Shown here one piece after another: positions 8,801 to 17,621 of a DNA stretch of 64,000 nucleotides. The notes under the pieces were generated by a model that saw nothing but the letters and a program-made list of their open reading frames with translations, searched no databases and had not been told where the DNA came from. Source of the stretch: CAYSFW01 sp964620675 (lineage in GTDB: Bacteria; Pseudomonadota; Gammaproteobacteria; UWMA-0217); assembly GCA_964620675.1 (NCBI GenBank), contig CAZUJU010000010.1, positions 1 to 64,000 of the forward strand, in the 5' to 3' direction. Every line of letters begins with the position of its first letter. The stretch's first letter is position 1. The position numbers were made by a program, and so were the translations under genes.

Positions 8801-9655
8801 TCAGTGATAGTAGAGATCGGATTCTGCTACCGGCGCCGGGGTTGACAACCACACCGCGAGTCCAATTAACGGGGCGGCGAGTAGCGCGACCAGCACCGGC
8901 GCAAGCAAGGTGCGTGACCAGCGAGCGGGCAGTGGCAGGCGAGCCACCAGCGCGGGTAAGGTGGCGATCAGCAACAATGGCGTCGGCGCCCAGCGCGGAA
9001 TCGGGGTCAGCCAGAGCACCAGTGCGACGATCAATCCTAGGCTCGAAACCATTAGCCAGACAAACTCGGGGCTGAACGCAAAACGTGGGCGCGGCCAGTT
9101 CCACAGCGCGAAGCCGCCTGTCGCGGCCGCAATCGCGAGGCCGAGCTGCATCAGCGCAAGCGAGCCGGCGAGAAACGCCATTCCGGCCACGCCGAGGGCG
9201 GCAACCACCACGGCCGTCGCCACCTGGGTGATTCCGCCCGTGGTGCGTGCGAGCAGCGCGATCGCGATGAGGATCGCTGGCAGCACGGCGCCGATTTCCA
9301 CCGTGGTGCGCGCGGCGTGATGCGCCAGGCGCGGCCAACCGATCCACACCAGCCCGGACAGCACGACCGCGATCGTGGCAAGTGCCCAGATCTGGCGGGT
9401 ACGCGGCGTCGTACAGGCGAGGGCCACGACTTGCAGTGCCAGCAACAACGCGATCAGCCACGGCAGTTTGTGCAATCCCGTCAGTGCTGGCCAATGCCAA
9501 CCGTTTACAATCAGCAGCGTTGCCAGCAACACCGCCGGTGCGACGGCGACTCCGGCCCAGCCGCGTCGCCCAAAACGCCACGCCAATCCGGTCAAGAGCA
9601 GGGCGGCTGCCAACGGTATTGCGACGCTTTCGATCAGGGGATGGTCGAGATTCAT
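8801..9655 (-). CDS. Polytopic membrane protein of unknown function
   Basis: This 284-residue protein is almost entirely hydrophobic, with about eight or nine predicted transmembrane segments separated by short loops rich in Arg, Trp and Pro. Charged residues are few and I see no catalytic motif. The C terminus ends in a short polar tail (ESDLYYH). Its stop lies 7 bp before the start of the creatininase-family gene in the minus-strand reading direction reversed, so this gene is upstream of that one's neighbour and shares its strand. I do not recognise a family. Confidence 0.6.
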   Translation of the reverse strand: MNLDHPLIESVAIPLAAALLLTGLAWRFGRRGWAGVAVAPAVLLATLLIVNGWHWPALTGLHKLPWLIALLLALQVVALACTTPRTRQIWALATIAVVLSGLVWIGWPRLAHHAARTTVEIGAVLPAILIAIALLARTTGGITQVATAVVVAALGVAGMAFLAGSLALMQLGLAIAAATGGFALWNWPRPRFAFSPEFVWLMVSSLGLIVALVLWLTPIPRWAPTPLLLIATLPALVARLPLPARWSRTLLAPVLVALLAAPLIGLAVWLSTPAPVAESDLYYH

Positions 9656-9727
9656 CGTCCGAAGTATAGCGGGTGTAGGCGCCAGGGCGGGGAACCGGCG
9701 GCCCGCACCGACCCCGGCGCGCCGGGG

Positions 9728-10135
9728 TCACTCGCGCGGGAACTTGTAATAGCTATCGTTGAGGAAATCGCCGAGCGCGACCATATCCTCGTCGAACAAA
9801 TGAGTACCAAGATTGGCGTCGCACATGCGGACCATGCTGTGCAGCCTAGCGTAGGAATCCACCTTGCGCTCGGCGCGCTGATAAAAGCTCGCGTCGTGGG
9901 TCGCGATGTGGCACTGCACGCATTTCTCTTCGTGCAGGGCCGCGCCCGGGTGGTCGCTGGGGGCCGCACCTTCGGCGACCGGCGCGGGTGTCTCGGCCGC
10001 TGCGGCGGCGGGTGCGGTCGGCGCGGCAGCGATGGTTTTCGCCGTGTCTGGTGCGGCGTTCGCGGCTTCTTGTTGCTGACAGGCCGCAAGCGTCAGGGTT
10101 GCGGCCAACATCAATGCGATAAATCCTGGGTTCAT
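9728..10135 (-). CDS. Cytochrome c-type lipoprotein, single CXXCH haem site
   Basis: This 135-residue protein starts with a lipoprotein signal (MNPGFIALMLAATLTLAAC; lipobox Cys19). A low-complexity Ala/Pro/Glu linker follows to about residue 66, then a small domain with one haem-binding motif, CVQCH. The pattern suggests a membrane-anchored monohaem cytochrome c facing the periplasm. The start at 10135 is chosen because it begins the signal peptide; the longer frame adds a polar stretch that would spoil it. The methionine in HSMVRM is a candidate distal ligand. Partner and pathway are unknown, since no respiratory genes adjoin it. Confidence 0.75.
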   Translation of the reverse strand: MNPGFIALMLAATLTLAACQQQEAANAAPDTAKTIAAAPTAPAAAAAETPAPVAEGAAPSDHPGAALHEEKCVQCHIATHDASFYQRAERKVDSYARLHSMVRMCDANLGTHLFDEDMVALGDFLNDSYYKFPRE

Positions 10136-10360
10136 TGTCGCGTGCGATCTCTTTGATGTGGAGGAAGAAAGCTTAAACCAGCGCCGCGAAGGCCGCAGAT
10201 TACCCTGCACTCAGTGCCGAATCCGTTGCCGCCGACAGGCGATAGACGATCCGAGTCCATCCATTGGTCTGGATCACCCTTTAGGGTCAAATTTGTTTCG
10301 TGTGGCCTTGAGCCGCGCCGGGAACGGCGCCGTTTGCGGACTTGGCAATGCGCGCAGGGA

Positions 10361-10391
10361 ATAAAAAATGGCCCCGCTACCCGCGGGGCCA
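10361..10391 (-). terminator. Rho-independent terminator after the OmpA-like gene
   Basis: A 9-bp perfect stem (10369-10377 with 10383-10391) is followed on the minus strand by a run of six T. It begins 22 bp after the stop codon of the OmpA-like gene, so it ends that transcript. Confidence 0.85.
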
Positions 10392-10412
10392 CGATTGCGC
10401 TGAGCAACTGCG

Positions 10413-11533
10413 CTATTGTCGACGCAGTTCCACCCGACGGTTTTGCGCCCGTCCCTCGGCGGTGTCGTTCTCGGCGATCGGTGCGTCGGGACCGTAGCCT
10501 TTGGCTTCGAGGCGGTCTGCGGCGACGCCCTTGTCGATCAGGAATGCCTTGACGGCTTCGGCGCGGGCTTGCGAGAGGGTCCGGTTGATGGCTTGCGAAC
10601 CGGTGTTGTCGGTGTGCCCTGCGATCTCGATGTTGTCAGGGATCTTCCCAAGCAACGCCGCTACCGATTCCAGGATCGCGCTCGATTCCGCCGTCAGATT
10701 GGAGGTTCCGACCTGGAAGTTGACGCCTTCAAGTCGAATCGCTGACTTTTCATGACAACCGATGGCGTCGACCGTAGCGCCCGCCGGGGTGTTCGGGCAG
10801 AGGTCCAGCCGGTCGGGTACGCCGTCCTGATCGGCATCCGGCTCACATCCGTCCGGGCCTACCTTGATGCCTTCGGCGGTGTCGGGGCACTTGTCGTCGG
10901 CATCCGATACGCCGTCGTTGTCGCTATCGCTCGCTTTCAGCTTGAGCTGATCGCGCTCCGTTTCGAGACCCGCCAGGTTGGTGCGGAGCTTGCCGGCCTC
11001 GTCATCCTTGCTTTGCAGCGCGGTGCGGGCTTCGACCAGTTCGCGCTCGAGGCCCGCGATCTTTTCGTCAAGCACCTTGCAACGTTCGGCGGCCTCCTGA
11101 GCCGCAGTAAGCTCGGTACGCAGCTTGCCGGCTTCGTCCTGGTGGGTCTTGAGCTGAGTGTCGAGATCGGCGATGCGCGCTTCCAGTTCGGTGGTCTTTT
11201 GCGTGCCCGCGGTTTGGCTGTCACTGAGCTGCTTTTCGAGTTCCGCGACCTTGGCCGCAGTGGCTTGGGCCTCGGCGAGCTGCTGTTCAAGCTGGGTGAC
11301 TTTAAGCGCACTCGCGCTCGCGTCGTCGGCCAGTTTCTTTTCGAGGTCCGCGACCTTGGCGGCTTCCGTTTGCACCGCGCTCAGCGTCGTTTCAAGTTCG
11401 CCGACCTTGGCCGCGCCAGCCTCGGCGGTGGCAAGCTTGGCCTCCAGTTCGGCGACCTTGGAGGCTTGCGCCTGGGCTCCGGTTAGCTGGGTTTCGAGTT
11501 CGCCGACCTTGGCCGCGCCAGCCTCGGCGGTGG
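10413..11533 (-). CDS. OmpA-like coiled-coil protein, C-terminal part (after gap)
   Basis: This is the downstream part of a gene interrupted by the N run; it stays open and in one frame from 11531 to the stop. In order it holds further 17-residue coiled-coil repeats (AEAGAAKVGELETQL type) and a non-repeating coiled coil. Two calcium-binding thrombospondin type 3-like repeats follow (SDNDGVSDADDKCPDT and DADQDGVPDRLDLCPNT), then an OmpA C-terminal domain with the peptidoglycan-binding motif GHTDNTGSQAINRTLSQ and the ending AQNRRVELRRQ. The architecture indicates a periplasmic spacer anchored to peptidoglycan. A rho-independent terminator follows. Confidence 0.85.
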
Positions 11534-11990
11534 NNNNNNNNNNNNNNNNNNNNNNNNNNNNNNNNNNNNNNNNNNNNNNNNNNNNNNNNNNNNNNNNNNN
11601 NNNNNNNNNNNNNNNNNNNNNNNNNNNNNNNNNAGTTCGCCGACCTTGGCCGCGCCAGCCTCGGCGGTGGTGAGCTTGGTCTCCAGTTCGGCGACCTTGG
11701 CGGCTTGCGCCTGGGCTTCGGTCAACTGGGTTTCAAGTTCACCGACCTTGGCCGCGCCAGTTTCGGCGGTGGCAAGTCTGGCCTCCAAATCGGCGACTTT
11801 GGCGGCTTGAGCCTGGGCTTCCATCAGCTGAGTTTCAAGCTCGTTAACGCGCGCGGCAGCTGCCTGGGCGGCTGTCAACTGTTGTTCCAGTTCGGCGAGC
11901 CTGGCGGCTTTTGCTTCGCTATCGGCCGCGAGCTGCGCTTCCAGCTCGGCGACCTTGCCTGCAGCCGAACGGGCTTCGGTCAGCTGTTGT
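11165..11990 (-). repeat. 17-residue (51-bp) tandem repeats in the OmpA-like gene
   Basis: On both sides of the gap the protein repeats a unit of 17 residues, occasionally 18, of the form EAQAQAAKVAELETKLT. Alternating units pair into a 34-residue (102-bp) super-repeat that is nearly identical at DNA level close to the gap. The N run falls inside this tract. Boundaries are approximate. Confidence 0.85.
11534..11633. other. Assembly gap (100 N)
   Basis: Exactly 100 N, the conventional placeholder for a gap of unknown size. It lies within near-identical 102-bp repeats, which is the likely cause of the break. The two flanking coding parts are not in phase across 100 bases, which says nothing because the true length is unknown. 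Confidence 0.99.
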
Positions 11991-13270
11991 TCGAGTTCGA
12001 TGATCCGCGCGTCTAGCGCTTTCGCGCGTTCTGCGTCGTGCGTGGCGGTTGCGAGATTGGCCCGCAGTTGCTCGGTTTCGCCCTGCAGTGGCAGAATCTG
12101 CTGGGTTGCCGTGGTCAGTTGCTGCTCCAGCGAGGCGATGCGCGCGGCCTCGGCGAGCGCAGCGGTGAGTTGGGTCTGAAGGTTGGTGCTGGTGGACTCG
12201 CCGGTGCGTTGCGCCTCGGCGAGCTGTTGCTCAAGCATGGCGATACGCCCTTCCAGCTCGATACTGCGCTGGGCGGCATTGAGTGCGGCCGCGAGCTTTT
12301 GTTGCAGGTCGTTGATCTCGGTGTGGCGTGCGGCGAGTTGCGCATCGCGGGCCTGGAGCTCCCTGTGCGCGGATTGCTGCAACTCAGTCAGGCTGCGTTG
12401 CAGATCGGCGTCCTGCGCCGTGAGTTGCTGTTCGAGCGAGAACAGTCGTTGCTGGGCGCTGGCGCCGCCTTCGCTGAGCGCGGATTGGGCCTGTTGGTGG
12501 GCCTGCCGCGCCGATTGGAGCTGGATTTCGAGTTCGGACGCGCGCGCGCGCAAGCTGTTGAGTTCACCTTGGAGTGCGTCGATCCGGCCGCGATCCTCCT
12601 GGCTGGTCTGGCGTGATTTCAACCATTCCTCACGTTCCGACAACAACGTGCGTTGCTGCGTGCGAAGTTCCTCGGTTTGTGCGCGGGTGGCCTCCATCGC
12701 GTCCATCAGGCGGGTTTGTTGCCCAACCAGGTCTTCGAGGTGCCGGCGCATCCGTTCCTGGTGATCCTGCATCCATTTGAGCCTGGCGTCGCGATCGGTC
12801 TGAGCATCGCCGGGCGGTTCGGCTCGGCTTGCGCGACGTGCCTTGTCGAGCTCGGCGGCGATCGATTGACGGTAGGCGTCGAGGTCGAAATTCTGCCCGG
12901 GTTGCGCGCTCGGAAGCGGCGCGGGGGGCGGTGCCGCTTCGGTTGCTGTCATAGCGGGCGCGGGGCTGGGTGCCGCGGCAGGCAGCGGCGCGGTGGAATA
13001 CGGTTGCATCATCGGGAAGAAGGGGGGCGGTGGCGGCGGCATCATGTGCGGTGGCAACCGGCGCGGGGGCGCCGCGAATTCCATCGCATCCGTACCCGGG
13101 CCGAATAGCATCCCTTGACCGGGCGCCGCGCCTTGGACGAAGGGTGGCGGCGGCGGGGGCGGCATGGCGTTGGCGGCGTTCGTCGCTTCGTCGTTGGCCC
13201 AGACCGGGTTGCCTGCAATGCCGCTCAGGGCGATCCAGGTCGCCAGCAGTTTTCGATTAAATCTTTTCAT
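11634..13270 (-). CDS. OmpA-like coiled-coil protein, N-terminal part (before gap)
   Basis: The gene starts at the ATG at 13270 after a GAGGAGAG ribosome site. A signal peptide (residues 1 to about 25, ending PVWA) is followed by a flexible, proline-rich region with two polyproline runs (about 37-43 and 77-82). From about residue 125 to the gap there is a very long Ala/Glu/Gln/Leu coiled coil containing LEQQL-type units that settle into 17-residue repeats. With the C-terminal part the protein exceeds 900 residues plus the unknown gap. The role is probably a long periplasmic envelope spacer. The Fnr-like regulator gene lies immediately upstream on the same strand. Confidence 0.85.
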
Positions 13271-13447
13271 TCTCTCCTCGGCCGGTGGTTGGATGATAGG
13301 CGTTACCCCGCGCGGTTAAAGCAAGCGCGCGCCGAATGCCCTAAGGTTAGAGTAGCGGCGACGATTGAACTGTAAATTCTGTTTGCGCGCGATATCGCTG
13401 ATTCTAACCCGAAATCATGGCGTTCGGAGCGCCGCGCTTGCGCGCGG

Positions 13448-14188
13448 TCAACGCGGCGAGTCGTGCGTGCTCAGCAGGCTGGCCAGTTTGGCCTCATCCA
13501 GGAGCACCAGCTTGCCGTGGTGGAATTCGAGAATGCCGAGGTGACGTAACTCGCTGCAAACGCGGCTGACGTGGACCGGGGTGACGCCGACGACGTCGGC
13601 GATATGTTCCTGCGTCAGCGGAATCTGCAGGGTGTTGTTGGTGATCGAGCCGCGCGCGCGCAGGCGTACGAACAATTTCGAGAAAAAGCTGGCGATCCGC
13701 AGTTTGGTGCTGTTTTGGCCAATGTTGGCGAGGTTGCCGTGACATTCCCTGAGGCCTTCGCTCTGCATCTCGACCAGACGCCGAAACAGTTCGGGCGAGT
13801 GCTGCAACAATTTTTGCATGCCGTCGGCGGTAAAGCCGCACAACGTGACATCGGTGAGCGCCTCAGTGGTGTGATCGACCGGGGTCGACATGTCATAGCG
13901 GTACCCGAGCAGGTCCCCCGGCAACGCGACGTGCAGAATCTGGCGTTTGCCATTCGTGAGTTGCTGGTACTGGACGGCCCAACCGTCGTAAAGGGTGAAG
14001 GCGTAGGGGACGACCTCGCCCTGACGGTAGATGATCCCGCGCGGTCGTGCCAGAAACTGGTCGTCGCGCAGACGTTGGCGTTCCGCAAGGTGGTCGCGCG
14101 TACACGGTTGAAACCAGGCAAAACTGCGGACCCTGCAGTCGATACAGTGGGTGTGCGGATCCGGTTTACGGCGGAGGTCGTTATTCAT
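13448..14188 (-). CDS. Crp/Fnr-family transcriptional regulator, Fnr-like
   Basis: This 246-residue regulator has an N-terminal cysteine region, a cyclic-nucleotide-type sensor domain (about 40-150) and a C-terminal helix-turn-helix (about 195-225, TQEHIADVVGVTPVHVSRVC). HCIDC (Cys15, Cys18) aligns with Fnr HCQDC, and Cys117 (ALTDVTLC) aligns with the essential Cys122 of E. coli Fnr. The third N-terminal ligand is not at the usual spacing (Ala there), while another cysteine occurs at position 29. It may hold an oxygen-sensing Fe-S cluster with altered geometry, or none. Target genes are unknown; the adjacent envelope gene is the nearest candidate. Confidence 0.82.
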   Translation of the reverse strand: MNNDLRRKPDPHTHCIDCRVRSFAWFQPCTRDHLAERQRLRDDQFLARPRGIIYRQGEVVPYAFTLYDGWAVQYQQLTNGKRQILHVALPGDLLGYRYDMSTPVDHTTEALTDVTLCGFTADGMQKLLQHSPELFRRLVEMQSEGLRECHGNLANIGQNSTKLRIASFFSKLFVRLRARGSITNNTLQIPLTQEHIADVVGVTPVHVSRVCSELRHLGILEFHHGKLVLLDEAKLASLLSTHDSPR

Positions 14189-14510
14189 TCAATCAATTGC
14201 CCCTTTGATTATGTCGCGGCGCATGCGTGGGGATCGCGGTGCCGCTGGGTGGTGGTACGAGTTTATTGGATCGTTGGCGCGCGTGGCGGTTATCCCCCAC
14301 ATCAGATGCCCTGAAGCCATGGCGACGTGGAATTCGGCCCTTGCTCGCGGACATGCCGGCGAATTATAGAACAATATGTGGTAGGTGCCTGATTGTGCAT
14401 TTTTTTCCGTAAACCGTGTCGGGTTATGCGCAAGGTAAACGCTCATGGCGAGGACAGGGCCCCGGAGCAGCATTCCTGAGAATCGGCTATTTCACGTTTA
14501 CGGCCGGGCT
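14189..14510. other. Intergenic region with possible promoter of the Fnr-like gene
   Basis: These 322 bp hold no convincing gene. A perfect TATAAT on the minus strand (14363-14368) lies in an AT-rich patch about 175 bp before the regulator gene. No good -35 is seen at 16-18 bp, so the promoter call is tentative. Confidence 0.35.
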
Positions 14511-17500
14511 CTAGCGTTCGAACTGGTAAATCAGGTCAATGCCTTGCGAGGTGCCCGATTCCGCTTCGAGCTGGACCGAGCGGGTCAGTTTGTAGCGCAG
14601 CGAAAAGATGTCGGTGGCCTCGAACAGTTTGATGGCGTACTGCACATAGAGCCGTGCGGTGAGGTACTTGCCGATGAGTAAGGCGCTGTCGGTGTAGTCG
14701 TTTCCGGATTCGAGCTCGAAGACATCGATGCCGGTTTCCTGGCGGATCGCATCCACCAGCCGCGCGCCGCCAGCCAGACCGAGCCCGGTCACCGCGCGCA
14801 GCATCAGGCTGGTCTCGCCGCGGTCGGCGAAGCTGAGCGGTTTGCCGGTCAGCAGGTAGGCCATCGCGTCGGTTTCCGGGAGGCTGGGATCTGAGAAAAC
14901 GCTACTTTCGGGGGCGTCGAGGGTGCCGATGAGGCGCAGTCCGGCGGTGACTTCATCGGTCATGCGGATCGCGCGCAGGTTGATGGCCGGATTCTTGAAT
15001 GTGCCGTTAAACGTGAGTTCGCCCTTTTCGAGTTTAAGGACTTGTCCGTAAGCCTCGAATTTGCCGTCGACGGTTCGCAGCGTTCCGAACACCCGCAGCG
15101 GCTTGCCGGGATTTTCACGAATGCGCAGGGCGCCGGCGAGCTGGCTGTCGAGGCCGCGACCGCTGAGGTGTACGCGTTCGCCGAGCACCAGATCGAGGTC
15201 GGTTCGCAGCGGCAGGCTGCGCTGGGGAGTCGCGCTGGCGCGCCCGGCCGGGGCGTTGAGTATCACCTCATCGCGCGAAGGGCGCGCGACACTGACGGGA
15301 AGCCGACCGAGATCGATCCGGGCCGGCGTGACGTGAATTTTGCCGGCCAGGGTCACCGCTGCGGGGGTGGCGTCGAGCGTGATGTCGGGGGCAATGGCGA
15401 CGGTCGCGGTGGGGAGATCCACCACCTCGAAGCGCTCGCCGGTGATACCAATCCGCGCCCGCCACCGCGCCCGATCGGCCCAATCGGCGTCGCCCTCGAG
15501 CGTGACCTCGCCATCGCCTGCGGAGGCTTGTCCGCCGATGATCGCGCGGGTGGTAGCGAGCGTAGCGACCAGATTGATGCCTTCGAGTTCGGTGCCCCAT
15601 TCGGGGAGTCGCAGCGCGCCGCTGCCGAGGATGATCGGGCCGGTCAGGCGCGGTTCCGCGAGTGTGCCGCCGAGATCGAGATCGGCAAAGACGTTGCCTG
15701 TAATCGCGTCGAGATCGGGACTTGCGAGCACGGCCCAATCGAGCTTGTTGAAGTGGGCTTGGAGCTTGCCGCTCAAGCTCGCGTCCTCGCGGTTCAGGCC
15801 AAGGTTGGCGCTGATGCGGTTGTCCGTGTCGAGCCGTGCCTCGGCGTCGCCGCGCCACGCTTGGCGGTCACCGGTGATCGTCAGTGTAGCGGCAAGGGTG
15901 CCGGGGAGCGCGCGGGCGTCGGGCAACCAGGCACCGAGGCGGCGCAACGGCAGGTTGTTCAGACTGGCTTGCAGTCGAGTGTTGCCGGCCGCCCCGTGGG
16001 CAAAGTCGGCGCAGGCGTGTTCGCGCGGTCCGGCGACACACAGCCCGGCGAGGCGCTGGGACTCGGCGCTCAGCGTTAGCGTGGCGTCGTCGGTTTGGCG
16101 GTAGGGTGGCAGTTCCGCGATCTGGACCTGGGTCTCGAATAATCGCCCCCGCCAGACGCGTTCGCGCCAGTCGGTCGCGCCGCTCAGGCGGGTTTCGATC
16201 CGGGTTTGCGGCAGATCGAGCGCGAGCTCACCGCGTAGCGCGTCGGGATTACCGTCGGCGCGCAGCCGCAGCCGTTGCAGCGGGCCGAGATTGGCCAGCT
16301 GACGCAGATCCAGGTCGAGGTGGTGATCCGGCCCTTTGCCCGGGCGCAGCGTGACGGTCGATTCGCCGCTTTGCAGGCCGTGCCAGCCGGTGTCTTGGCC
16401 GCTCAGCGTCAGTTCAAGCCGCGGTTGCCGCCAGCGGCCGTCGAACCGCCCTTGGCCGGTGACGCTCCCGCGCAGTTTGGGATGGAGCCGGTGCAGTTCG
16501 GGCGCCTTGAGTTCGAAGACGACATCACTCGCGCCTTGGGCGGAAACGGCCCCCGTCAATACCAGCCGGTTCGGGCCGTGTTCGAGCACGCCGTCGCGGA
16601 TTTCAAGCCGATCCTGCGCGTGCTTGAAGGTGCCGGACGCGGTCAATGGGAAGTCGCGCAGGGTGCCGGTCACGCGCGCGGTGGTGTCGATTTGACCGGG
16701 TCGAAACGCGACGTTTCCGCTCACGTCGAGCCGGCCGGGGTAGTCGCTCAGCGCCTCCCACGCCGCCGGGTTGAGTTGCTTGCCGTCGAGCTTCAGTCGC
16801 AGCGTGAGTGGATCCGTCCAGTTCAGGGTACCGGCGCCGGTGACTTGGCCCGAGAGCGTCGCCGCACTCAGGTGCTGGATTTCCAGTCCGGCGAGATCGC
16901 CGCGCCCGGTGAGTTGCACGCGCGCCGCGGGCCAGCGTGGATCGCGGCTGTCGAGTTCGGCGTCGATGGCGTAGGCGTCCGGGGTTCCCCGCAGTTGGGC
17001 CTGGACCTCGAGCGCGCCTGGTTGGGCGCGCAGCTGGAGGTCGAGTGGAAACGGGGCGGCCAAGTTGAGGTGGCCGGCGGCGGCGAAGGGTATGTCGCGG
17101 TAGCGCAAGTTGAGGTGGTCGAGTGTCAGTTCCGCGCCGCTGAATGAGCCGCTGAGCGTGAGATCGGCGAGCGCGTGTTGTTCGTCGCCGTGCTGGATCT
17201 CCAGGTGGCCGATTTGCAGGTTTTCGATCCGCAGCGGTACGGGCAGCGCGAACGCGGGCGACACTGCGCCGGGTGCGCGCTCGCCGCTGGCGGCGGGTAA
17301 CACGATGGTCAGTCGATCGGCTGCGAGATGCGCAATTTCCAGTTCTCCGCGCCACAAGGCGCGCCAGGTGGCGCGTAAAGCGATGCCGTGCGCGGTCAGG
17401 TCGAGGGTCTCGGTGCGGTAGCCCAGGGTGGGAATCCGGATTTCATCCAGAATGCTGCCTTCGATCGTGCCCAGTTCGAGTTCCGGGGGGGCATGGCGCA

Positions 17501-17621
17501 GCGCGTGTTCGACCGCCCAGCGCGTGACCGCGGGGGTCGACAGCACCACCAATGCGCCGATCACGGCCGCGATCACCGCCAGGAGCAGCACCCAGTAGGG
17601 GCCGCTGAACAGTTGCCTCAC
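14511..17621 (-). CDS. tamB: Translocation and assembly module subunit TamB
   Basis: This 1036-residue protein has an N-terminal membrane anchor (about residues 8-28), then a long beta-rich body of repeated strands typical of the AsmA/TamB bridge proteins. The conserved C-terminal TamB domain spans about 700-1036 and ends in a family-like aromatic residue pattern (GIDLIYQFER). With TamA it inserts outer-membrane proteins and helps move phospholipids across the periplasm. The family usually has 950-1300 residues, so length is normal. The GTG start overlaps the tamA stop by 4 bp, giving translational coupling. Confidence 0.93.
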   Translation of the reverse strand: MRQLFSGPYWVLLLAVIAAVIGALVVLSTPAVTRWAVEHALRHAPPELELGTIEGSILDEIRIPTLGYRTETLDLTAHGIALRATWRALWRGELEIAHLAADRLTIVLPAASGERAPGAVSPAFALPVPLRIENLQIGHLEIQHGDEQHALADLTLSGSFSGAELTLDHLNLRYRDIPFAAAGHLNLAAPFPLDLQLRAQPGALEVQAQLRGTPDAYAIDAELDSRDPRWPAARVQLTGRGDLAGLEIQHLSAATLSGQVTGAGTLNWTDPLTLRLKLDGKQLNPAAWEALSDYPGRLDVSGNVAFRPGQIDTTARVTGTLRDFPLTASGTFKHAQDRLEIRDGVLEHGPNRLVLTGAVSAQGASDVVFELKAPELHRLHPKLRGSVTGQGRFDGRWRQPRLELTLSGQDTGWHGLQSGESTVTLRPGKGPDHHLDLDLRQLANLGPLQRLRLRADGNPDALRGELALDLPQTRIETRLSGATDWRERVWRGRLFETQVQIAELPPYRQTDDATLTLSAESQRLAGLCVAGPREHACADFAHGAAGNTRLQASLNNLPLRRLGAWLPDARALPGTLAATLTITGDRQAWRGDAEARLDTDNRISANLGLNREDASLSGKLQAHFNKLDWAVLASPDLDAITGNVFADLDLGGTLAEPRLTGPIILGSGALRLPEWGTELEGINLVATLATTRAIIGGQASAGDGEVTLEGDADWADRARWRARIGITGERFEVVDLPTATVAIAPDITLDATPAAVTLAGKIHVTPARIDLGRLPVSVARPSRDEVILNAPAGRASATPQRSLPLRTDLDLVLGERVHLSGRGLDSQLAGALRIRENPGKPLRVFGTLRTVDGKFEAYGQVLKLEKGELTFNGTFKNPAINLRAIRMTDEVTAGLRLIGTLDAPESSVFSDPSLPETDAMAYLLTGKPLSFADRGETSLMLRAVTGLGLAGGARLVDAIRQETGIDVFELESGNDYTDSALLIGKYLTARLYVQYAIKLFEATDIFSLRYKLTRSVQLEAESGTSQGIDLIYQFER

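Noticed and set aside
11165..11990. Tandem 51/102-bp repeats as a CRISPR array
   Set aside because: The repeats are contiguous, in coding frame and without spacers; they encode a coiled coil.
15042..16079. 345-residue frame antisense to tamB
   Set aside because: Tandem Gly/Ala/Arg-rich sequence with no fold-like pattern, opposite a well-supported tamB; a product of GC-rich codon use.
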